NCBI RefSeq assembly: GCF_042186555.1
Contig: NC_133324.1
Span: 1,230,289 to 1,294,288 of the forward strand
Source of the DNA: Aquarana catesbeiana
Taxonomy: Eukaryota; Chordata; Amphibia; Anura; Ranidae
DNA: 64,000 nucleotides
Direction of reading: 5' to 3'
Position numbers and translations under genes: made by a program. The number at the start of each line of letters is the position of its first letter. The stretch's first letter is position 1. Under the pieces are notes generated by a model. The model saw nothing but the letters and a program-made list of their open reading frames with translations, ran no database searches and had not been told where the DNA came from. Shown one piece after another: positions 57,350 through 64,000 of this stretch.

Positions 57350-58492
57350 TTAAGGTGGTGTGCAGGCTTTCAGTCTTTCACTTATCTGTGGAATTAATCC
57401 TTCCATAAACTGTCTATTGAAGGCTCGGATCGTGACTGGCAGAGCCAAATCCAATCCCTCATCTGCCATCATACTTTCCATAGATAAGTAAAATTCCGAT
57501 ACAGTCTGTCCTGGCATTTGTTTCATGGGTGATATGGACCCCCTCTCTTGTTGTTTTTCCTGACAGAAAGCTTCTAATCTAGCAATAAAAGGGGCCCTTG
57601 AGTCTATGTGTCTGACGTGTCCTGCCTCTAGATTGCCATCCCCGTCAGCTCGGTCTGCAGGTCGATGCAGACCTATTTCGGTCATAAACTGGTTAAACAG
57701 GGTCAGAGTCATTTTATGTCTGCATAAATCCTCCCCATCCTGCCAGGTTGCTTCATGTGTATTCATTAACTGTGTCACAAATCTACAGAAAGCAGCTGGC
57801 TTTGCTACCGGGTCTGGGGCACTCTGTATTAATGCCATAAGGGTGTCTGCTGACCATGGTGCCCAAGTCCTTATTTGCATCCTACGAGTAATAGTAGGTG
57901 GGGCGTGTGGATGGGCTGCTTGTCCAAATTCTGGATTATTTACCTGTACAATGCGTGTATCAGTGCGTACGGGGGCTACAGTTTCTGAATGAGGTTTTTG
58001 TGCCCCACAATGCATACATTCTATTGCCCATTCTGGATTCTGTGTTCCACAAACCTGACAAACCCATCCTCTCCCCTCAAGTACAGGATATAACCCTGGC
58101 TTATGCAAATTTTGCTCTATGTCAGTGTATGGGGGTGGGATGGTTGAACTAAGATTATTTAAAATTTCAACATTTTTTGTTCTTCTATCTTTCATATCCC
58201 AACCATCACAATCTGGATTATATTTCCACCCCTCTTCTTTCACTCTATTTGAGACCTTAATTAAGCATTGAACCTGACGCATCCATTGCTTCTCTAACAC
58301 CTCTCCTTGTCTGTCCCTTTTTATTTCACTCCATACATCCGGGTCTAAACCCGCTGCTCCTTTCACCTTAAATTTACAAAGGACATCCTTTAAGTCCCGC
58401 GCTTCATCTTTCCCATAGATGTTTTTAATTATCTGTGGCACCGTATAATGCGCCACAATTCCCTGACGGGGTTTCGTGTTCTGCTGGCCCAT
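57350..58492 (-). pseudogene. Retroviral gag, 3'-truncated, with RanBP2-type zinc finger
   Basis: 380 codons from ATG 58492. MGQQNTK supplies an N-myristoylation signal. A PPPY late-domain motif lies at residues 119-122. W143, C145, C148, N152, C159 and C162 (WVCQVCGTQNPEWAIECMHC) fit the RanBP2-type finger W-x-C-x2-C-x3-N-x6-C-x2-C exactly. From about residue 205 on (WAPWSADTLMALIQSAPDP) it is capsid-like. The frame ends ACTPP-stop at 57350, exactly where RT sequence starts in another frame, so the end of capsid, nucleocapsid and protease are deleted. Gag builds the particle; the finger in a matrix/linker position is unusual in my knowledge of retroviruses. The open frame itself has no internal stop. 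Confidence 0.85.
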
Positions 58493-58578
58493 TCTGACAG
58501 TCCGTGCCTAGGTAGCGTGTGGGACACTTAGTGTACAAAGCACTAAAAAAGCTACACTAGTTCCTCGTTGCCTTCCTC

Positions 58579-58698
58579 CTAGGGTGCCAGAATACTAAAA
58601 ACCTCTCCGGGATGAGATTTCTGAAATCGAATTACTTTATATGCTAGCCAACTGACAAATATTATGACCAGACTGACAGCTACAACATATACAAGCAT
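58579..58698 (-). CDS. Small membrane-peptide ORF in the ERV leader (39 aa)
   Basis: ATG at 58698-58696, TAG at 58581-58579. MLVYVVAVSLVIIFVSWLAY is a near-perfect single transmembrane segment followed by a basic stretch (KVIRFQK). It lies between the primer-binding site and gag, about 90 bp upstream of the gag ATG. It could be an accessory peptide, a spliced exon or chance; expression is unknown. Confidence 0.35.
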   Translation of the reverse strand: MLVYVVAVSLVIIFVSWLAYKVIRFQKSHPGEVFSILAP

Positions 58699-58863
58699 TC
58701 CTTTAAGTGACCAGGTATCCGACTAGATCTCCGGGCTTATGGAGACCTTATTCCCCCCCGTATCTGGGATCCCTCTCATACACTCTTATCCCTGCTTTAT
58801 GGAGCAGACAGGGCTTATACTCTCAACCCGCCTATGGTTTATGAATTAAATTGAATATCAAAC

Positions 58864-59096
58864 TTAAGCGTCAGACCCCCCGGAAGGCGCATTCCGTTGC
58901 TCATTCGGATGATATTCTTTCAATTCATACCAACCTTGGCAAGGCTCATTCACTTTCTCAACAAGACAGACAGACAACAAACAACAAATAATTCCAGCAA
59001 TATAAACCAAAATGTTCAGTAATTCTAGACTCACCACTACAGAGGCTGGTGTTTTAAAACCAGGAGAACCGTAACTGACAGAACGGATAGGCACAA
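58864..59096 (-). other. Second hydrophobic ORF in the ERV leader, no ATG
   Basis: A 76-codon open stretch whose centre, VSLELLNILVYIAGIICCLL, is strongly hydrophobic, followed by a Cys/Glu/Lys tail. It has no ATG (its first possible start is GTG), and an upstream pyrimidine-rich CTGTCAG suggests it could be a spliced exon. Treat as a candidate only. Confidence 0.25.
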
Positions 59097-59230
59097 ATCA
59101 GGGAAGCACAGAATATAAGAAAAATAAAGCTTTTTCTTACCTGCGCAGGTTTTCAATCTGTGGTTCCCGGAATGCCTGTCCTTTTGTTCCATCAGTGTCA
59201 TTCATCCACCTCTTGTAGTATCATCGGTGT

Positions 59231-59250
59231 GTCCCTATTTTCGGGCGCCA
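59231..59250 (-). other. Primer-binding site, tRNA-Lys-like
   Basis: Minus strand begins TGGCGCCCGAA, which matches the start of the tRNA-Lys type site, and ends AGGGAC with two extra bases between. It lies 4 nt inside the 5' LTR boundary at 59255. Confidence 0.75.
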
Positions 59251-59254
59251 GAAA

Positions 59255-59345
59255 TGTTAAGTGCAATTCTCAACTGAATTGCCTCTAGTTTATATTGCTT
59301 TGCCAAATTTAGCTCTCAAAGAAGTAAGACACAGAATCAGGAGTA
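59255..59345 (-). repeat. 5' LTR fragment, cut by hAT insertion
   Basis: TGTTAAGTGCAATTCTCAAC onward duplicates the 3' LTR for about 90 bp up to CAGGAGTA, then changes to TAGGGATGAGC, the hAT terminus. The rest of the LTR should lie beyond the hAT element, outside the window. Confidence 0.9.
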
Positions 59346-59496
59346 GGGATGAGCTTCGTGTTCGAGTCGAACCCATGTTCGACTTGAACATCGTCTGTTC
59401 GCCCGTTCGCCGAATTGCGAATGATATGGGCCGTTCGCGCCAAATTTGTGTGGCGCGTCACGGCCCATAATTCACTGCGGCATCGCAGTGCATTAC

Positions 59497-59645
59497 TGGC
59501 TGATGATTGGCCAAGCATGCACTATGACCCGCATGCTTGGCCAATCACAGCGCCGCCTGAACAGGGAGCTGTAATTGGCCAAAGCCAAGGAGGCTTTGGC
59601 CAATTATGGCTCAGGGGATTTAGTACATGCCCCACACTATATAAG
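59497..59645 (+). promoter_or_regulatory. hAT promoter: paired CCAAT hairpins and TATA box
   Basis: Two perfect or near-perfect inverted repeats: GATTGGCCAAGCATGC...GCATGCTTGGCCAATC (59502-59546) and AATTGGCCAAAGCC...GGCTTTGGCCAATT (59573-59605). Each arm ends in ATTGG/CCAAT. TATATAAG lies at 59638-59645, about 760 bp before the ATG. CCAAT is the NF-Y site; its use here is inference. Confidence 0.6.
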
Positions 59646-59977
59646 GCCGCCTGCACGGCGGCCCTGTGTAGTGTGTGTTCCGGCGTTCATTGAGAGAGAG
59701 AGACACAGACAGTGACATTTGATTTGAGTTAGATAGATTAGGCAGAACAGTCAGTCAGTTAGCTGCACTTACAGTGTATTGTGTATATATATGCATCCCA
59801 GGTGTTGTGTGTGTATGTATATATACACTGTATTCAGTTTAGCTAGATCCATTCCTGTTATCTTCTTACTGACAGGCAGGCTTGTCTTGTTACAGTATTT
59901 ACAGCTACCTGAAGAAAATTACTGGTGTTCTTTTGATCCTATTAGTACCACAGTCAGGCAGCTAGACTATTTACAGT

Positions 59978-60275
59978 TAGTGCAGTGCGTCCTGTTCACA
60001 GTGTTCAGCTAAACCTACAAGTTAGTGGGGTGCGTCCTGTTCACAGTGTTCAGCTAAACCTACAAGTTAGTGGGGTGCGTCCTGTTCACAGTGTTCAGCT
60101 AAACCTACAAGTTAGTGTAGTGCGTCCTGTTCACAGTGTTCAGCTAAACCTACAAGTTAGTGTAGTGCGTCCTGTTCACAGTGTTCAGCTAAACCTACAA
60201 GTTAGTGGGGTGCGTCCTGTTCACAGTGTTAAGCTAAACCTACAAGTTAGTGGGGTGCGTCCACCTCACAGTGTT
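59978..60275. repeat. 45-bp minisatellite in the hAT leader
   Basis: Six to seven units of GTGCGTCCTGTTCACAGTGT plus TCAGCTAAACCTACAAGTTAGTGGG, 5' of the transposase ATG. Length 45 keeps a frame open through it, but no start links it to the transposase. Confidence 0.93.
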
Positions 60276-60405
60276 CAGCTAAAGCTACCTGTAGAAGGTT
60301 GGTGGTGTTCTCATACTACAGGCAGGCAGTTGATTTTGCTAGCTGCAGTATCAGTACATATATATATATATATATCCCAGCTTCGTGCAGCTACAGGCCA
60401 TTAGT

Positions 60406-63400
60406 ATGTCTGGAAGGCCAAGAAGGAGAGGCAGACAGTCACAAGCCAATAAGAGAGGGCAAGCAGGCTCTGTGTCTAGTGCTGGTCGTGGAGACGGTGC
60501 ATTCTCATCAGCACGTGGCCGTGGGACACGCTTGGCCTTTTTTTCGGCAGCTGGCCGTGTTGAGCCGCAACATGCGGAAGACTTGGTCGAGTGGATGACC
60601 AAGCCGTCCTCATCCTCCTCATCCTCTCTCACCCATGCCCAGGGTACTTTGTCTGGCAAAGCAGCAGCCTCTTCCCTCGGCTCATTGTCATCAGTGACTC
60701 CTTCCCTAGCCCCACCATGTCCTCCTGAGGAGTCCCTCGAACTGTTTGACCACAGTGTTGGGTACATGCTCCAGGAGGATGCCCAGCATTTGGAAGGCTC
60801 TGATGATGATACTGAGCTAGATGAAGGCAGTAACGTGAGCACGGACAGAGGAGGTGCCCAAGAAGGACAGCAATCTGGCAGTCATGCTCCCCCTGCTGCA
60901 GCATACTGCCAGGTTTGCTCCAGTGATGAGGAGGGAGGGGATGATGAGGTCACTGACTCAACGTGGGTGCCTGATAGGAGAGAGGAGGAGGAGGAGGTGG
61001 CACATCATAAGGGCAGCACATTGACTGCATCACACCCCAAAGCTCCACATGTGCAGGGCGCTGCAGTCTCTGCGCGTTATTAAAAAAGTTCTTTGGTGTG
61101 GGCCTTTTTTGAGACGAGTGCATCAGATCGCACCGCTGCTATTTGCAACATATGTCTCAAGCGTATCTCGCGTGGCCAAAACATCTCCCGCTTGGGTACC
61201 ACATGCTTGACCAGACATATGTTGACCTGCCATGCAGTTCGTTGGCAAGCGTATCTAAAAGACCCACACCAAAGAACAAAGAGGACCTCTCCTTGCTCCT
61301 CATCAGCTGAGATCTCCAACCCCACTATACCTCCAGTCCTCTCTGAGACCTGCACTGAGAGGAATGAAGGTGTAGAATTAGGTGTGTCACAGCCAAGTAC
61401 TTGTGGGCAATCTGCTTTTGGTACACCGATGTCAGATTGTACCAGGCAAATTTCCCTGCCCCAGCTGCTGCACCGCCGAAAGAAGTTTGCTCCCAGCCAT
61501 CCACATGCCCAGCGGTTGAATGCTAGCTTGGCAAAATTGCTAGCACTTCAACTGCTGCCTTTTCAGTTGGTAGAATCTGCCCCCTTCCGTGAGTTTGTGG
61601 AATGTACGGTTCTTCAGTGGCAGGTTCCCAAACGCCACTTTTTCTCACGGAAGGCGATTCCGGCTCTCTACCGGCATGTGGAAGGCAATGTCCATGCCTC
61701 GCTGGACAGGGCGGTCAGCGGTAAGGTGCATATTACCGCTGACTCATGGTCCAGCAGGCATGGACAGGGACGTTACCTAAGTTTCACGGCGCATTGGGTG
61801 ACTCTGCTGGCAGCTGGGAAGGATGCAAGACAAGGTGCAGTAGTGTTGGAGGTTGTTCCGCCACCACGCCTCCAAAATGCTAATGATTGTGACACACCTC
61901 TCTCCTCCACCCCCTCCTCTTCTTCTTCCTCCATGGCCTCTTCCTGTGCTTTGTCCTCGGAACCAGCGGTGCTCCGTAGCCGTTCAAGGGGCTACGCAAG
62001 TACGCAGGCCAAAAGATGCCATGCGGTACTTGAGCTGGTGTGCTTGGGGGACAGGAGCCACACTGGGGCAGAGGTTCTGTCAGCTCTGCAGGGGCAGGTT
62101 CAGAGGTGATTGACGCCACGCCAACTTAAGGCAGGAATGGTGGTTTGCGACAATGGCACCAACCTCCTCTCTGCCCTCCGACAGGGACAAAAGACCCATG
62201 TGCCCTGTTTGGCTCACGTCCTTAACTTGGTAGTGCAGCGGTTCTTGGGCAGGTACCCGGGCTTACAGGATGTCCTGAGGCAGGCCAGGAAAGTCTGTGT
62301 GCATTTCCGCCGGTCATATAATGCCAGTGCTCGGCTGGCCGACCTCCAAAAGGAGTTTAACCTGCCCAAGAACCGCCTAATCTGTGACATGCCCACCAGG
62401 TGGAACTCAACGTTGGCCATGCTGCAGCGGCTGCACACGCAGCAGAGGGCCATCAATGAGTACCTGTGCGACTATGGCACCAGGACAGGGTCAGGGGAGC
62501 TTGGTTTTTTTTCCCCACGCCAGTGGGCCATGATCAGGGATGCATGCACTGTCCTGTCACCATTTGAGGAGGCCACGAGGATGGTGAGCAGTGACAGTGC
62601 ATGAATCAGTGACACTGTCCCCCTTGTCCACCTGTTGGAGCACACGCTGCGTGGAATAATGGACAGGGCACTTGAGGCAGAACAGAGGCAGGAAGAGGAG
62701 GACTTCCTTAGCTCTCAAGGCCCCCTTTATCCAGACAGTGTTCCTGCGTGCCCGCCGATCACACAGGAAGAGGACAAGGATTGTGTCAGTATGGAGGTGG
62801 AGCCTGGCACTCAGCATCAGCAGCAGTCTTTAAGGGATCAGTCCCAAGAAACACATGGACTTGTACGTGGCTGGGAGGAGGTGGCTGCGGACCATGTCGT
62901 CCTTAGTGACCCAGAGGACTCCAGACCGAATGCCTCAGCAAACCTACGCTGCATGGCCTCCCTGATCCTGCAAAGCCTGTGTAAGGATCCTCATATTCGT
63001 GGTATCAAGGAGAAGGACCAATACTGGCTGGCAACCCTCCTTGATCCACGTTACAAGGGTAAGGTTGTGGACCTTATCTTGCCATCGCAGAGGTAGCAGA
63101 GGATGAAACATCTTCGGGAGGCCTTGCAGAAAGATCTGTGCAACGCGTTCCCAGAGACTGGGAGGTTACAAACTCCTGTTCCTGGACAACGTGTTGCTGA
63201 GGCTTCGGTCAGTCAAAGAAGGAGCGGTGGAGAAGGTGGCCGTCTGACCGATGCGTTCAGACAATTTTTTGGTCCGCAGCCCCAAGGTATGATCGGTTCC
63301 AGCAACCATCGCCAGCGTCTGTTTTACATGGTGCAGGAATACCTAGGGGAAAGATCAGACTTGGACACCTTTCCCACCGAAAATCCTCTGGGTTACTGGG

Positions 63401-63630
63401 TCTTGAGGATGGATCACTGGCCAGAGCTTGCACAGTATGCAATTGAGCTACTGGCCTGTCCTGCATCCAGCGTTCTTTCGGAACGCACATTCAGTGCTGC
63501 TGGAGGCTTTGTAACGGATCACAGGGTGCATCTGTCCACTGACTCGGTCGATCGACTGACCTTCATAAAAATGAATCAGTCTTGGATCACCACCAGCTAC
63601 CAAGCACCTGATGCTGATGTAACCGAATAA
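60406..63630 (+). pseudogene. hAT transposase (BED finger), four in-frame stops
   Basis: One reading frame from ATG 60406 (MSGRPRRRGRQSQ) to TAA 63628, 1,075 codons with no frameshift. It is interrupted by TAA 61081, TGA 62107, TGA 62602 and TAG 63094. The N-terminal 225 residues are basic then Ser/acidic and low complexity. The BED zinc finger has C247, C250, H271, H276 (AICNICLKR...TRHMLTCH). The catalytic region shows ITADSW (D446), VVCDNGTN (D582), CLAHVLNL and PTRWNS. The C-terminal hATC dimerisation domain reads ELLACPASSVLSERTFSAAG near 63440-63500. It would excise and insert the element. Two of the stops can be CGA to TGA transitions, and the TAG aligns with GAG in the copy at 7993. 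Annotation tools may split it into several false genes. Confidence 0.9.
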
Positions 63631-64000
63631 TTTTTTTTGAAATCTCAGATCCCTTCAAAGACTGTCTATGCTGATGCTGAGTGACTATGCTGAGTAATTA
63701 TCCTCTTCCTCCTCAATCATCACGCTGATAGCTTGTAAGAACATTTTTGGTTCTGGGCGCCATCACCAGTGCCTAAGGCCCAATTTTTCTGCCCCTGTTC
63801 AACAGGGGCATGTAATTACAATTCTTGATCTCATATTTCACAGCAGGGCCCTGTGAGGGCTTACAGTGTTGTGGCCACAGCAACACCTAAGGCCCAAATT
63901 TCTGCTGAGTATATAGGGCAGGCCCCTACTTTCAAACATCCAACTTACAAACGACTCCTACTTGCAAACGGAAGGAGACAACAGGAAGTGAGATGAAATC
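63631..64000. other. hAT 3' region and another repeat
   Basis: Non-coding. 63925-64000 has CCCCTACTTTCAAACATCC and CTCCTACTTGCAAACGGA, which look like an unrelated interspersed repeat that runs past the window end. Confidence 0.45.

Larger units (their letters stand above)
52533..59345 (-). mobile_element. Endogenous retrovirus, defective
   Basis: Order on the minus strand: partial 5' LTR (59345-59255), primer-binding site, leader, truncated gag, RT scrap, RNase H-integrase, env, polypurine tract, 3' LTR (52902-52533). The integrase C-terminus has a GPY/F-type module (RFEGPYQVLL) as in gamma/epsilon-like retroviruses. Lesions: deletion from gag into RT, frame changes in pol, two stops and a frameshift in env, and a hAT insertion cutting the 5' LTR. 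It cannot produce virus. Confidence 0.92.
59344..63910 (+). mobile_element. hAT element with transposase gene, inserted in the ERV LTR
   Basis: Begins TAGGGATGAGCTTCGTG with TTCGAGTCGAA and TTCGACTTGAA boxes near the end. It carries a promoter-like region, a transcribed-leader minisatellite and one long transposase frame. The 3' end is not certain; different repeat sequence (CCCCTACTTTCAAACATCC) starts at about 63925. Confidence 0.85.

Noticed and set aside
60385..63096. Four separate genes in the hAT region
   Set aside because: They are one reading frame divided by in-frame stops, with a single domain order from BED finger to hATC.

Overview
The window reads as nuclear DNA of a frog, most likely a ranid or close relative. 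It has a spliced vertebrate gene (WDR54), amphibian-type CR1, L1 and Tx1 LINEs, hAT and Tc1 transposons, an endogenous retrovirus (ERV), and very large GC-rich minisatellites. The species assignment rests on repeat character only. A run of exactly 500 N (8623-9122) is an assembly gap.

Layout. 1-2830: a minisatellite, DNA-transposon remnants and an intact single-exon GT92 glycosyltransferase gene on the minus strand. 2930-8622: interspersed repeats, a 5'-truncated CR1-type LINE, and layered hAT/Tc1 remnants. 9123-11075: C-rich minisatellite. 11173-20030: an 8.9-kb minisatellite of 24- and 31-bp units with higher-order structure. 20103-31255: complete WDR54 coding region on the plus strand (9 coding exons, 337 codons). 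Its introns carry further minisatellites, an antisense L1 with nested elements, and two polypyrimidine tracts. 32235-36180: two minisatellites and a DIRS-like remnant. 36227-44068: a hAT-type element with terminal inverted repeats and a near-perfect 8-bp target duplication; it is filled by a 32-bp minisatellite into which a 6.2-kb Tx1-type LINE has inserted. 44456-45170: 34-bp array in which each unit carries a TATA box and a DR1-like nuclear-receptor site. 45370-47852: 44-bp array. 48429-50150: a second CR1 copy (minus) with an internal in-frame 30-bp minisatellite. 50160-52532: G-rich minisatellite. 52533-59345: a defective minus-strand ERV whose 5' LTR is cut by an autonomous-type hAT element (59344 to about 63.9 kb).

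Only two host protein genes are supported: the GT92 gene and WDR54. Everything else is mobile or tandem-repeat DNA. Summing my repeat coordinates, about 24 kb of 63.5 kb of called bases is minisatellite. The recurring theme is local amplification of short segments of whatever lies there: a splice acceptor plus exon start in WDR54, ORF2 codons in an L1, ORF codons in a CR1, and the 5' leader of a hAT element.

Most interesting items: (1) a retroviral Gag with a PPPY motif followed by a RanBP2-type zinc finger, plus small membrane-peptide ORFs in the viral leader; (2) six tandem copies of the WDR54 exon 7 acceptor; (3) the DR1/TATA array; (4) paired CCAAT-box hairpins in front of a hAT transposase gene whose only damage is four in-frame stops.
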